Of a stretch of 64,000 nt of DNA, positions 27,427-37,009 are shown in pieces. The translations under genes were made by a program, and so were the position numbers. Positions within the stretch are counted from its first letter, which is position 1, and every line of letters starts with the position of its first letter. This stretch comes from Novosphingobium marinum (GTDB lineage Bacteria > Pseudomonadota > Alphaproteobacteria > Sphingomonadales > Sphingomonadaceae). The stretch lies in the NCBI RefSeq assembly GCF_013408095.1, contig NZ_JACBZF010000003.1, positions 310,001-374,000 on the forward strand, written 5' to 3'. The notes beneath the pieces were generated by a model that saw nothing but the letters and a program-made list of their open reading frames with translations, was not told the DNA's origin and made no database searches.

Positions 27427-27552
27427 ATGATGACCGGAAACAGCATGATTGATGCCCCCATGATGATGTGGGCGATGGGCCTCTTCTGGGTCCTGCTCCT
27501 GACACTTATGATCCTTGGGATCCTGGCACTGCTCAAATACCTCAGAACGTAG
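27427..27552 (+). CDS. 41-residue Met-rich single-helix membrane protein
   Basis: A short gene with a strong AAAGGAG ribosome site six bases before its ATG. The protein has a Met-rich start (DAPMMMWAMG), one membrane helix (FWVLLLTLMILGILALL) and a short basic end (KYLRT). Small proteins of this kind often precede copper ATPases in proteobacteria. It may assist CopA or bind Cu(I) at the membrane. The ribosome site and composition make it likely real. Confidence 0.65.
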   Translation: MMTGNSMIDAPMMMWAMGLFWVLLLTLMILGILALLKYLRT

Positions 27553-27661
27553 AAGACCATATGGCGGCGCGAAGTGGTCGTGGTCGAGGCCTTGGACGGT
27601 TCGGAACAAGCGCGGCCAGAGCATCGTATTTCAATAGGCGCTTTCGAAACGGGAAGAATAC

Positions 27662-30019
27662 ATGACTGACAAATCTGTCACAGGCACGCAGACCGCTGTC
27701 CCGAACGAAACGGCGGTCGACCCCGTATGCGGAATGAACGTCGCTATGAAGACTGCGAAATATACGCATGAGCATGAGGGAGCCGAACACTACTTCTGCT
27801 CCTCGCGCTGTCTCGACAAATTCCGCGCCGATCCCGAACTCTATCTCTCGAAGGCTCACCTCGACGCCGTAGAAGATGTACCCGAAGGCACGATCTATAC
27901 CTGCCCCATGCATCCCGAAATCAGACAGCCCGGGCCGGGGTCCTGTCCCATTTGCGGGATGGCGCTCGAACCGGAGACAGTCAGCCTGGACGACGGGCCG
28001 GATCCCGAACTCGTCGACATGAGCCGCAGGTTCTGGTGGAGCGCGCTCTTCACGCTTCCGCTGTTTGCGTATGCCATGGGCGACCTTTTACCCTCGAGAC
28101 CATTCCACGGGGTCATCGACCCGGCCTGGGCACAGTGGCTGCAGCTGGTGCTTGCCTCTCCGGTCGTTCTGTGGGGCGGCTGGCCTTTTTTCACGCGTGC
28201 CGTGCAGTCGGTCCGCACGATGAATCTCAACATGTTCACCCTGATCGGGTTTGGCGTAGCGATCGCCTATTTTTTCAGCGTGGTGGCGACGCTCGCGCCG
28301 GACATCTTTCCCGATGCGTTTCGCGATGATGCGGGCCGCGTCGGCGTCTATTTCGAAGCCGCCGCGGTCATTACCACACTGGTACTGTTGGGGCAGGTGC
28401 TGGAGCTCAAGGCGAGGGGGTCTACTTCGAGCGCCCTACGCGCCCTGCTGGAGCTAGCGCCTCCAAAAGCGATGAAGATCTTCGCCCGCGGCGACGAGCG
28501 AGAAGTGCCGCTCGACGAATTGAGTTCGGGCGATCTCCTGCGCGTCCGCCCAGGTGACAAGGTTCCGGTTGATGGCAGCGTCGAGGAAGGCAGCAGCACC
28601 GTCGACGAATCGATGATCAGTGGCGAGCCCATCCCGGTCAAGAAAAATGCCGGCGATACGGTAATCGGCGGTACGGTGAACCAGACCGGCAGTTTCACCA
28701 TGCGCGCCACGAAGGTTGGCGCGGACACCATGCTGTCCAAGATTGTCCAGATGGTGGCGGAGGCGCAGCGCAGCCGGGCGCCGATCCAGCGTCTCGCCGA
28801 TCAGGTTACTGCCTGGTTCGTACCCATCGTTGTTCTGGTGGCCATCGTCAGTTTCGGTGTCTGGGCGGTGTGGGGGCCTGCGCCGGCTCTGGCATACGCA
28901 TTGATAAACGCGATCGCCGTTCTGATCATCGCCTGTCCCTGCGCCCTCGGACTGGCGACGCCGATATCGATAATGACCGGCACGGGCAAAGGTGCCCAGC
29001 ACGGGATCCTTATCAAGAATGCCGAGGCACTCGAAACCCTCGAAAAGATCGATACACTGGTGGTCGATAAGACTGGCACGCTGACGCTCGGGAAACCCGA
29101 TCTGGTCGATGTGCAACCCCGCTCCGGCTTCACCGACGGCGAATTGCTCAGCCTGGTGGCGGCGGTCGAACGCGGAAGCGAACACCCGCTCGCGCATGCG
29201 ATAGTCGAGGGTGCTGAAAACCGCGGAGCAGCCATTCTGGATGCCGCGAATATCGAATCCGTCACCGGCGAAGGCATCCAAGCAAACGTCGAGAAACGCA
29301 GGATCGCGATCGGCAATGAGAAGATGATGGAGCGCATCGGCGCGCTCGAAGACAGCTGGCGGTTGTCGGCAGATGAAGGTCGACAGCTGGGCCAAACGGT
29401 GATGTTCGTGGCAGTGGACGGAGCGCCGGCGGGCCTCATCGCGGTCGCCGACCCGATCAAGGAAACGAGCCGCACTGCCATTACCGCGTTGCACGAGCGA
29501 GGCATCAAGGTCGTGATGCTGACCGGCGACAGCGAGGCTACCGCCCTCGCGGTTGCCGAACAGGTCGGCATCGATGAGGTCGAGGCGAACGTCTCGCCAG
29601 AAGACAAGCATCGCAAGGTTGAGGAGTTGAAGAGCGGCGGCAGCCGTGTCGCCATGGCCGGCGATGGGATCAACGACGCCCCTGCGCTCGCCGCTTCGCA
29701 TGTTGGAATTGCAATGGGAACCGGGACCGATGTCGCCATCGAAAGCGCGGGCGTGACACTGGTCCGCGGCGATCTGGTTGGCGTTGTTCAAGCGCTGGTC
29801 CTGTCCCGGGCCACGATGCGCAATATCCGCCAGAACCTGTTCTTCGCCTTCGCTTACAATACGCTCGGGATTCCCGTGGCCGCCGGCGTCCTTTATCCTT
29901 GGACTGGCATGCTCCTCAGCCCGATGATCGCAGCCGCGGCAATGAGTTTGTCGTCGGTCTCCGTTATCGGCAATGCGCTGAGGCTTAGAGGCCTATCGCT
30001 CCCAAGGTTCGACGCGTGA
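27662..30019 (+). CDS. copA: P1B-1 copper-exporting ATPase with YHS and HMBD domains
   Basis: A 785-residue P-type ATPase. The N-terminus has a YHS domain ([10 protein letters not shown] and [10 protein letters not shown]) and a heavy-metal-binding domain ([13 protein letters not shown] and [10 protein letters not shown]) in place of classical CxxC HMA domains. The metal motif is CPC (Cys425, Cys427), with YN and MSLSS in the last helices, the Cu(I) type. The phosphorylated Asp469 lies in DKTGT. It pumps Cu(I) from cytoplasm to periplasm. Its stop overlaps the next gene by four bases. Confidence 0.95.
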   Translation: MTDKSVTGTQTAVPNETAVDPVCGMNVAMKTAKYTHEHEGAEHYFCSSRCLDKFRADPELYLSKAHLDAVEDVPEGTIYTCPMHPEIRQPGPGSCPICGMALEPETVSLDDGPDPELVDMSRRFWWSALFTLPLFAYAMGDLLPSRPFHGVIDPAWAQWLQLVLASPVVLWGGWPFFTRAVQSVRTMNLNMFTLIGFGVAIAYFFSVVATLAPDIFPDAFRDDAGRVGVYFEAAAVITTLVLLGQVLELKARGSTSSALRALLELAPPKAMKIFARGDEREVPLDELSSGDLLRVRPGDKVPVDGSVEEGSSTVDESMISGEPIPVKKNAGDTVIGGTVNQTGSFTMRATKVGADTMLSKIVQMVAEAQRSRAPIQRLADQVTAWFVPIVVLVAIVSFGVWAVWGPAPALAYALINAIAVLIIACPCALGLATPISIMTGTGKGAQHGILIKNAEALETLEKIDTLVVDKTGTLTLGKPDLVDVQPRSGFTDGELLSLVAAVERGSEHPLAHAIVEGAENRGAAILDAANIESVTGEGIQANVEKRRIAIGNEKMMERIGALEDSWRLSADEGRQLGQTVMFVAVDGAPAGLIAVADPIKETSRTAITALHERGIKVVMLTGDSEATALAVAEQVGIDEVEANVSPEDKHRKVEELKSGGSRVAMAGDGINDAPALAASHVGIAMGTGTDVAIESAGVTLVRGDLVGVVQALVLSRATMRNIRQNLFFAFAYNTLGIPVAAGVLYPWTGMLLSPMIAAAAMSLSSVSVIGNALRLRGLSLPRFDA

Positions 30020-30555
30020 GATGTACTGACCGAAAAGACGAACGCACGGATGTCGCCACGCGATCGCATGGAACGAGCGCTAATCCGAGCGGTGAGACAT
30101 GGCGCGGCGCACATCCATTGGTTTGGATTTCGGTGATCGGGTTTCTGATCGCCTTCGTCTGGGAGATGCTACAATTGCCCTTCTACGAGGCGGGCGGACT
30201 GACGCCCGCGCAGGCCGCATACCGCTGCGGCCTCGCATCGTTCGGCGATGCCGGTATCATGGTCGCGGCCTATCTCGTGGGCTCCATCGGCAACTCGTAT
30301 TCCCCATGGCTGGTGCGCTGGCCCGCGGGGCGGTTTAGTGCATACCTCGCGACAGGTCTTGTCATCACTGCGAGCGTCGAGGTTCTCGCGGTCGGGACCG
30401 ACTGGGGCTGGACCTACAGCGATCTCATGCCCCTGCTGCCAGGAACGCATATCGGACTTGTTCCTATGCTCATGTGGGTCATTGTCCCTACTGCGACCCT
30501 GTGGCTGGTCCGCAGAATAGGCGTCGGACCGAAGGAGCATCTCCCGAACAATTAG
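30016..30555 (+). CDS. Multi-helix membrane protein coupled to copA
   Basis: A 179-residue protein with about four hydrophobic segments ([61 protein letters not shown]). It overlaps the ATPase gene in an ATGA junction, so it is probably made with it. I did not recognise a family or metal-binding motif. Function unknown. Confidence 0.6.
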   Translation: MRCTDRKDERTDVATRSHGTSANPSGETWRGAHPLVWISVIGFLIAFVWEMLQLPFYEAGGLTPAQAAYRCGLASFGDAGIMVAAYLVGSIGNSYSPWLVRWPAGRFSAYLATGLVITASVEVLAVGTDWGWTYSDLMPLLPGTHIGLVPMLMWVIVPTATLWLVRRIGVGPKEHLPNN

Positions 30556-30581
30556 AGCGGGTTCGAGATGCCCCGTTACTG

Positions 30582-32507
30582 TCAGCGGTGGTGACGATTG
30601 CCGTAGCGAAATCCAAGCACCAAAGCGAGGAAGGCTACCAGCTGAGCGGCGAGCGTTTCCACGGTGGGAAAGAACCCGAGATCGGGCAGGCGGGGAAGTC
30701 CCGACACCGCGGTCATGGAGATCGTGCCCGCTTCCTGGAACGCGCCCACACCCTTGCCGGCCAGGATGATCGCGAGGACTGCGATCAGTATCGCGCTGTA
30801 CTTGAAGAATTGCGTGATCGGCAGCTTGCGGCTGTAGCGGAGCATGAACCATGCAATGGCCGACAAAACCGCGACAGCCGACAGCGCTCCTGCAAGTATC
30901 ACCGAACTGCTATCAGGGCTCCAGAGGGCGGCATAGAACAGGATCGTCTCGAAGGCTTCGCGGTAGACCACGACAAAGGCGAGCCCGAAGAGAAACCATG
31001 CCGATCGCCTCGAAAGAGCCTTCCCCATCTTCTGCTGAATATAGCGTCGCCATTCATCCGCATGGCTCTTGCCGTGCATCCAGATCCCGACGGAGATGAG
31101 GATAACCGCCGCCAACAGCGCACCAAAACCTTCGGTCATCTCGCGGCTCGCTCCGCTGATAGCGACGAAATAGGTCGCGGCTACCCAGGTGGCGACGCCT
31201 GCCAGCAGCGCGGCGATCCAGCCGCCATGAACGTAGGCGATTACTTCGCCGCGGTTCGATTTGCGAACGAAGGCGATCATGGCAATCACCACCAGAAGTG
31301 CCTCTACCCCCTCGCGCAGCAGGATCGTGAAGGCGCCCAGAAAAGTGGAGATGTCGCTGGCTGCTTCGGGCGCGAGAGCAACCTCCGCTTGCTCGAGGAG
31401 GTTCACGGCGAAGGCGTGTCGTTCGCGCAATCGCAAGACGGATACGTCGCTCTCGATATCTGAACGATACTGGCTGAGCGCTTGCTCGATCTGCCGCATG
31501 AGATCGCCATCGCGCGTCGCGAGGATGCCCTCGACCGGTTCGAAGCCGTCAAGATAGGCCGACAGGGCGAGTCGGCGCGCCTCTGCGCGCTCGCCCCGCT
31601 CGTAGGCGGCGAGACTTTGCTGGAGCGTCCGGCGCGCGAGATCGAGCGAGCCGTCCGCGCTTTCTTGCCCGACAATCCCGGGATTCGATCGCAGGTACGC
31701 CATGACGGCCAATGCCCGGTTCTCTCCGATCGCGTCGGCGAGCTCTGCGGGCGTGATGGCCGCAAGTGTCTCGAGATCGGGTATCAGACGCCGCACCCGG
31801 TCATCTTCGCGCCAGATTTTCTCCCCCCGTTCGAGATCCTCGAATGCAATGCCGCCTGCATAGAATGCGAGGGCCCAGCGATCGGCTTCCGAAAGTCCAG
31901 CAAAGCTGGGCATCGACGTGCCCTCGAGACCCTGTGTTATGACCTGATAGAGACCGAAAATGCTGCGCTGGCGCGCTCGGTCGGCATCGGTGAAATCGAT
32001 TGGAGGAGGCTCGAGCGTCATGCTGGCTGCCGGAGGGGAACGGCCCGATGCACCGTGACACGAGGCGCAGTTCTGGGAAAAGAGTGTCGATGCGCGAGAC
32101 AAATCGGGCGGGCTTCGGGGAGCCAGCGGAACCGGGTACGCCTCCAACAGCGATCCACCCAAGGCACGGGCCAGCCGGGAAACGCGCTCGACCGAAGCTT
32201 TCTTCTCAATCGCCTGACGCAGGTCCACAGACATCGCGATTAGACCGGGTTTGGCCGAAACATCGGGAAGCGCGGCTACTTGTTCGCCGACGGTCGAAGA
32301 AAATTCGACCATTTCGCTGTATTCGAAATCGTCGATGACCTGCCCGTTCGACACCGCTGCGGAGTAATCGACAGCAATGTAGTCGAGAAGGCGCCAGGTC
32401 GTGCGCACCTCTGCGCCCTCCGCGCGCGCTACGCCGGACAGGCTTAGAAGGAGGGAGATGATGAAGACCCTTAGCACCATGTGCGGCGATGGAATGGAAA
32501 CAGACAT
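30582..32507 (-). CDS. FTR1-family iron permease fused to cytochrome c
   Basis: A protein of about 641 residues. The start at 32507 is preferred because AGAAGGG lies just before it; an ATG at 32531 is also open. After a signal segment and a periplasmic region comes a c-type haem site (NCASCHG). The C-terminal half is an FTR1/EfeU permease with two REXXE motifs (REGVE and REAFE) used to bind Fe(III). The fusion suggests that iron is oxidised or reduced at the entry site during high-affinity uptake. A Fur-like site lies just upstream. Confidence 0.9.
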   Translation of the reverse strand: MSVSIPSPHMVLRVFIISLLLSLSGVARAEGAEVRTTWRLLDYIAVDYSAAVSNGQVIDDFEYSEMVEFSSTVGEQVAALPDVSAKPGLIAMSVDLRQAIEKKASVERVSRLARALGGSLLEAYPVPLAPRSPPDLSRASTLFSQNCASCHGASGRSPPAASMTLEPPPIDFTDADRARQRSIFGLYQVITQGLEGTSMPSFAGLSEADRWALAFYAGGIAFEDLERGEKIWREDDRVRRLIPDLETLAAITPAELADAIGENRALAVMAYLRSNPGIVGQESADGSLDLARRTLQQSLAAYERGERAEARRLALSAYLDGFEPVEGILATRDGDLMRQIEQALSQYRSDIESDVSVLRLRERHAFAVNLLEQAEVALAPEAASDISTFLGAFTILLREGVEALLVVIAMIAFVRKSNRGEVIAYVHGGWIAALLAGVATWVAATYFVAISGASREMTEGFGALLAAVILISVGIWMHGKSHADEWRRYIQQKMGKALSRRSAWFLFGLAFVVVYREAFETILFYAALWSPDSSSVILAGALSAVAVLSAIAWFMLRYSRKLPITQFFKYSAILIAVLAIILAGKGVGAFQEAGTISMTAVSGLPRLPDLGFFPTVETLAAQLVAFLALVLGFRYGNRHHR

Positions 32508-32523
32508 CCGAACCCTTCTCAGG

Positions 32524-32544
32524 CTATGCAATTAAGTCGCAATA
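32524..32544 (-). promoter_or_regulatory. Fur-like operator upstream of the FTR1 gene
   Basis: Read on the minus strand, TATTGCGACTTAATTGCAT starts a 21-base site that matches the one upstream of the TonB receptor (35975-35995) at 16 of 21 positions, including TATTGCGA and AAT-GCA. It lies 17-37 bases before the FTR1 start. An iron-responsive repressor is the natural candidate. Confidence 0.5.
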
Positions 32545-32598
32545 TCAAATAAACTACTTCTCATGTCCGACGCAACCGGCGGCTGTGCTTTAGACCGT

Positions 32599-33216
32599 TC
32601 ATGCTGCCCTGAGCTCGCGCCTCGCTTGGACGAACACGTCGGCACTTCCCCAGATCGCCAAGCTTGCCAGGATTCCGGCAACAGCAAGATCAGGCCATGC
32701 CGCCCCCGTCCCGAAAACACCGACCGCGGCCGCTAGCACCGCGACGTTTCCGATCGCGTCGTTGCGCGAACAGATCCATACCGAGCGCATATTCGCGTCC
32801 CCGGTTCGATACCGAAAGAGCATCGCCGCGACCGCGAGATTTACTGCGAGCGCCAGGAAACCGACGATGCCCATCGTTCCGGCATCCGGAGATGCGCCGG
32901 CGAAGAGGCCCCAGATCGCCGAGCCCAGGACCCAAAGACCAAAGCCCAGCATGGTCGCCGCCTTCGCGAGCGCCGCGCGCGCCCGCCATGCAATCGCCAT
33001 TCCGGCAACTCCGAGACTGATGGCATAATTGGCCGAATCGCCCAGAAAATCGAGTGCATCGGCCTGTAGCGCGCGCGAATCGGCGGCAATCCCGGCCACG
33101 ATTTCGACTGCAAACATGATGGCGTTGAGACCAAGGGCCACCCACAGGACCTTGCGCCATCTCGGATCGTTATGGACATCGCCGACATCGGCAGCATCGC
33201 AACAATTCTTCGCCAT
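32599..33216 (-). CDS. CDF-like cation transporter without a C-terminal domain
   Basis: A 205-residue membrane protein with the CDF transmembrane pattern. Metal-site residues appear as DALDFLGDSANY in helix 2 and RNDAIGN in helix 5. The N-terminus has a Cys pair (MAKNCCDA) that could receive metal. It ends right after the last helix, so the usual cytoplasmic metal-sensing domain is missing. It is divergent from a MerR-family gene and driven by a MerR-type promoter, suggesting export of Pb, Cd, Zn or similar. Confidence 0.8.
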   Translation of the reverse strand: MAKNCCDAADVGDVHNDPRWRKVLWVALGLNAIMFAVEIVAGIAADSRALQADALDFLGDSANYAISLGVAGMAIAWRARAALAKAATMLGFGLWVLGSAIWGLFAGASPDAGTMGIVGFLALAVNLAVAAMLFRYRTGDANMRSVWICSRNDAIGNVAVLAAAVGVFGTGAAWPDLAVAGILASLAIWGSADVFVQARRELRAA

Positions 33217-33242
33217 CTACTCGACTCCTGGTTTCAAGACCG

Positions 33243-33273
33243 CCTATGCACCTTGTAGCCACTACAAGGTCAA
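33243..33273 (-). promoter_or_regulatory. PbrR/CadR/ZntR-type promoter/operator
   Basis: On the minus strand: -35 TTGACC (33268-33273), a 19-base spacer and -10 CATAGG (33243-33248). The spacer is overlapped by a perfect dyad ACCTTGTAG-N3-CTACAAGGT (33250-33270). This is the typical architecture for activation by divalent-metal MerR proteins. It faces the CDF-like gene, while the regulator is divergent. Confidence 0.85.
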
Positions 33274-33291
33274 GCGATTGGGGATGATGGT

Positions 33292-33687
33292 ATGAGAATT
33301 GGTGAGGTCGCGCGGAAGACCGGCGTCAAAGCCGAGACGATCCGCTTTTACGAGCGCGTAGGCATTTTAACCGCCCCATCCCGAACCCGATCGAACTATC
33401 GCGATTACGGACCTGCCGAAGCGGCGAGATTGATCTTCATTCGCCGCGCGCGCGATCTCGGCTTTTCGATGCCGGATATCCGCGAACTGCTCGAGCTCTC
33501 GGAAGAGGATGATCGATCCTGCGCAGAGGTTGATTCATTGGCGCGCGCGCATCTTGGTCAGGTAGAGCGTAAGATTGCCGCCCTGCAGGTCATGCGCGAC
33601 GAACTCTCGCGCATGATCGCGAAGTGCGAACAGGACACGATCAGTGAGTGTAGGATCATAGACACTCTTGCCGTGCGCGATAGATAA
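33292..33687 (+). CDS. MerR-family divalent-metal activator (PbrR/CadR/ZntR-like)
   Basis: A 131-residue MerR-family regulator: N-terminal winged helix (RIGEVARKTGVKAETIRFYERVG), dimerisation helix and metal loop. Cys77, Cys112 and Cys120 match the three ligands of Pb/Cd/Zn sensors; Cys77 in place of Ser marks divalent-metal sensing. It activates the divergent CDF-like gene through the dyad at 33250-33270. The exact metal cannot be decided from sequence. Confidence 0.88.
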   Translation: MRIGEVARKTGVKAETIRFYERVGILTAPSRTRSNYRDYGPAEAARLIFIRRARDLGFSMPDIRELLELSEEDDRSCAEVDSLARAHLGQVERKIAALQVMRDELSRMIAKCEQDTISECRIIDTLAVRDR

Positions 33688-33700
33688 ATCGGAGGCGCCT

Positions 33701-35935
33701 CTAGAAGCGCAAACTAGCTCCTCCCACGAATCGGCGCGGCGCACCCGGTCTCAGGCCGGTTGGCTGGCGTGCGACAGCATATGTTTCGTCGAGCAGATTA
33801 TCGATACGCGCGAAGAGTGATACCTCGTCGGTTACGGCAAATCGTCCAGCAAGATCAAAAATGATCCTGTCGTCCACCCGCTCGGCAACCGGAATGGGGC
33901 CGCTGCCGGCTTCGGTTCGCACCTTTGATACATAATTGGCACCTAGCGTCATGGATACAGGACCGTAAACAACGCCCGTCTCGGCATACAGCTGATGGCG
34001 GGCGAGATACGGCAGGGCATCGCCGGCGGAAACGGAACCGAAAAATTCGCTCTCAAAATTGCTGTCGAACTGTGCGTCGGTAAACGTGTACGCAACTGAG
34101 ATGGGAAATGAAATCGCCTCGCCGATCGTCGGTGTCGCCGAGGCGGAGAGCTCAACACCTTTGGCCGTAACGGCCCCACCATTGAACTGATCGCCGATGT
34201 CTCCCACGCTGCACCCGACCGACTGCGTGCAATTTCCGAGCAGGTTGGAATAATCGGAGTAGAACGCAATTGCAGAGGCGCTTACCAGATTGTTTTGGAA
34301 CCTGGCGCCAGCTTCGTAATTCCAGCTTTTCTCCGCACGGGCGTCCGGATTGCCCGGGCCGGGAGGGGAGAAGCCGCGTGAGACTCCTGCAATCAGCCGA
34401 ACATTCCCGAGATCGTATGTGGCACCGAGCGCTGGGAGCCATTCATCGATGTTCGTTTTGCGCGTGCGTGTCGGACCAGCCAGTCGCTCGGGATCGTCCC
34501 GACCATAATCCAGCCTGGTCAACGTGATGCCCTCGTAGCGAATGCCAGGTGTGAGTGTGAGCCTTCCAAACTCAATCCTGTCCTCGAAGTAAAAGGCGAT
34601 GGCATCAGCTTTGGCCTCGCGATTGGCTTGTGCTCCGAGCGCCGTCTGACGGACAAAAACAAGATCGCCGGCTGTTTGCGAATAAAAGTCCTCATTTTGC
34701 AGACGGTCCTCTTCATCCTCATGGATGCGCGCCGATACAGTAAGATTGTGTCGAAGCGATCCCGTATCGAAAGGCTTTTCCAACGACACCTGCAACCCTT
34801 GACTGCGGTACACGCGATTGTTGTTACGGACCCGAAGCGCTCCCGCGGCGCTGTCCGCTCCACGAAGAATGGCCAAGGCTTCAGGGTTTGCATCAGGATC
34901 ATCAAACACGGGCTGAATGGCCTCAAAGCGGCCATCGCCATCGAAGTCGATATCCTGCAATTTTGACCAGCTTCGAGCGAAATCGTTGCGATAGAGCGTC
35001 GCGGCGATCTTCGTATCATCGATGAGGCGGAGACTGCCTGTTATCCGGTATTGGTCATGCTCACCGGTAAAGCGGTCGCGTTGGCTTGCCGCATAACGTC
35101 GATAAGGGTCGGCGGCAAAGTCTGTATCAACAAGCCCGAGATAGGTCTCGTTCGCGTCCAGCTCGGATCTTCCATAGACAAGCTCGAGGCGAGCGTCGGT
35201 GGGCGCGTCAGGGCTTGAATGCACGGCAAACCGCCCGCGGTAATCCTGACGATCAAAGCCGGTGTCGGCATTCGGGAACCCGTCAATCGTCTTGAACCCG
35301 TCGCTCCCCTGCTGAAAGGTCTCGAGCAGCGCACCCACATTATCTGTCTCGCCACCGACCCAGCCATGTCCCTGGTAGTAGCCGCGCGATCCGTATTGGC
35401 CTGAAGCCGAACCGGCGAAGCCCGCGACGGGGATCGGCGTCGAGCGAAAGTTCACGGCCCCGCCGATCGTGCGGGGTCCGTAAGCCACAGCCCTAGCTCC
35501 CTTGACGACTTCGACAGCCGCCATTCGGCCAACCGCCGGAAAATAGTAGGCTGCGGGGGCCGCGTAGGGGGCTGGCGCAATGAGCACCCCGTCTTCCATC
35601 AGCGTGATATTGCTCGAACGTTCCACCGGAGTACCGCGCAATCCGATATTGGGAAAAAGTCCGAACCCGTCCTCTTCTTGAAGATTGACCCCCGGCACCT
35701 GCCGCAAGACCCTATTGACGTCGCCATACTCAAATTCGCGAAGGTCCTCGGGGCCGACAATGTCCGCCGACCCGGCGACGTCGCCCTCATCAACTCGCCC
35801 GCCGGTGACGATGATCGATTCGGATTGCGGAGGCATGCCGCCCTGCGCGCCTGAACCGCTTTTGGCATCAACCGACTGCGCGACCGCCGGACTGGAGAGC
35901 GCCAATGCCAGAAGAGAGACAGTTGCACGGTACAT
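33701..35935 (-). CDS. TonB-dependent outer membrane receptor (FecA-like)
   Basis: A 744-residue outer-membrane receptor. The ATG at 35935 follows an AAAGGA ribosome site. It has a signal peptide (SSPAVAQ), a plug domain (IIVTGGRVDEGDV, VNRVLRQVPGVNLQEEDG, NIGLRGTPVER) and a 22-strand barrel ending in Phe (GGASLRF). The plug resembles receptors for ferric citrate and similar chelates. A Fur-like site shared with the FTR1 gene lies upstream, so the pair probably imports iron across both membranes. Confidence 0.9.
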   Translation of the reverse strand: MYRATVSLLALALSSPAVAQSVDAKSGSGAQGGMPPQSESIIVTGGRVDEGDVAGSADIVGPEDLREFEYGDVNRVLRQVPGVNLQEEDGFGLFPNIGLRGTPVERSSNITLMEDGVLIAPAPYAAPAAYYFPAVGRMAAVEVVKGARAVAYGPRTIGGAVNFRSTPIPVAGFAGSASGQYGSRGYYQGHGWVGGETDNVGALLETFQQGSDGFKTIDGFPNADTGFDRQDYRGRFAVHSSPDAPTDARLELVYGRSELDANETYLGLVDTDFAADPYRRYAASQRDRFTGEHDQYRITGSLRLIDDTKIAATLYRNDFARSWSKLQDIDFDGDGRFEAIQPVFDDPDANPEALAILRGADSAAGALRVRNNNRVYRSQGLQVSLEKPFDTGSLRHNLTVSARIHEDEEDRLQNEDFYSQTAGDLVFVRQTALGAQANREAKADAIAFYFEDRIEFGRLTLTPGIRYEGITLTRLDYGRDDPERLAGPTRTRKTNIDEWLPALGATYDLGNVRLIAGVSRGFSPPGPGNPDARAEKSWNYEAGARFQNNLVSASAIAFYSDYSNLLGNCTQSVGCSVGDIGDQFNGGAVTAKGVELSASATPTIGEAISFPISVAYTFTDAQFDSNFESEFFGSVSAGDALPYLARHQLYAETGVVYGPVSMTLGANYVSKVRTEAGSGPIPVAERVDDRIIFDLAGRFAVTDEVSLFARIDNLLDETYAVARQPTGLRPGAPRRFVGGASLRF

Positions 35936-35974
35936 ATTCAATCCTTTCAAATCCGTTCGACGCCCTAATAACCA

Positions 35975-35995
35975 TTCTGCTATTGATTCGCAATA
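35975..35995 (-). promoter_or_regulatory. Fur-like operator upstream of the TonB receptor
   Basis: On the minus strand the site begins TATTGCGAATCAATAGCA. It includes the palindrome CTATTG-N5-CAATAG (35980-35996) and matches the FTR1 site at 16 of 21 positions. It lies about 40-60 bases before the receptor start codon. Confidence 0.5.
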
Positions 35996-36076
35996 GTGAT
36001 ATATGCCGATGTCCTGCGTTTGCGAGGAGGCGAAAGGTGGGTGCTAGAGACTTGGCGGGACGCTCAAACAGCTACC

Positions 36077-37009
36077 TCACCGAGAAGAGTGATGAGGCGG
36101 AACCAGGTCGGTGTTGCAATCGTGCGCTTTGCAAGCCTCGAGCGTCGCATGCGCAATTTCGAACCGCTGAGCGAGTTGCTCTTTCACGGACATTTTTAAG
36201 GTTTCAAAATCATCGAGTGATCCCGACGAGAGAACAATGTGCGTTTCGAGAGCGCGATGGTGTTCGCCGAGATTCCAAATATGGACGTGGTGCACGCTTT
36301 CGATGCCTTGCTGGCTTTCAAGAAAGGCGACGATCCGGTCGAATTCCAGCTCGTCGGGAACAGCTCCCATCAATAGTCGCACAGTTCGCGGAAGAAGCGT
36401 AACACCCTGCCAGATCACATAACCTGCGATGATCAGCGTAATCACAAGGTCGGCGATGGTAAGATCGTAGAGAAGGATGAGTACGCCGGCTACAATCACG
36501 CCAACCGATGCCAACGCGTCCGAGACGTTATGCAGGAAGGCTGCCTTCATATTGATGCTGTCATGCGCGCCGCGATAGACGATAAAGGCGGTCACGAGAT
36601 CGATGATCAGAGCGATGCCCGCCACCCAGATCACCGTCCATCCCTCGACCGGCTGCGGCTCGGCGAAACGGTTGACTGCCTCGACGATCAGATAGAATCC
36701 GATGATGAGCAAGGTCGTCAAATTGATGAGCGCGGCGACCACTTCTCCCTGGGCGTACCCGAAGGTCATCAGCTTGTCGGCCGGACGTCGACCCATCCGG
36801 CGCGCAAACCATGCAAGGCCCAGGGAAGCCGCGTCGCTGAAATTGTGCAACGCATCCGCGATTAGTGCCAGCGAGCCCGAAACGATGCCGCCGATGATCT
36901 GGGCCAACGTCAGGAGAACATTGATGGCGACAGCAAACACAAGCTGGCGATCGCTCAGGTTTTCCTCACCGTGGCTGTGTCCTGCATGGCCGTGGGCGTG
37001 CGCCATCAT
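36077..37009 (-). CDS. czcD: CDF-family cation exporter (CzcD-like)
   Basis: A 310-residue cation diffusion facilitator with a His-rich start (HAHGHAGHSHGEE), six helices with metal-site residues in DALHNFSDA and HNVSDALAS, and a C-terminal cytoplasmic domain (VHHVHIWNLGEHHRALETHI). The layout matches CzcD/ZitB, which exchange Zn(II), Co(II) or Cd(II) for protons. It is the last gene of a long minus-strand operon and overlaps the gene before it by four bases. Confidence 0.9.
   Translation of the reverse strand: MMAHAHGHAGHSHGEENLSDRQLVFAVAINVLLTLAQIIGGIVSGSLALIADALHNFSDAASLGLAWFARRMGRRPADKLMTFGYAQGEVVAALINLTTLLIIGFYLIVEAVNRFAEPQPVEGWTVIWVAGIALIIDLVTAFIVYRGAHDSINMKAAFLHNVSDALASVGVIVAGVLILLYDLTIADLVITLIIAGYVIWQGVTLLPRTVRLLMGAVPDELEFDRIVAFLESQQGIESVHHVHIWNLGEHHRALETHIVLSSGSLDDFETLKMSVKEQLAQRFEIAHATLEACKAHDCNTDLVPPHHSSR

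Noticed and set aside
28454..29791. A 445-codon open frame antisense to copA
   Set aside because: It lies entirely within the ATPase gene, whose motifs are intact, and shows no recognisable domain.
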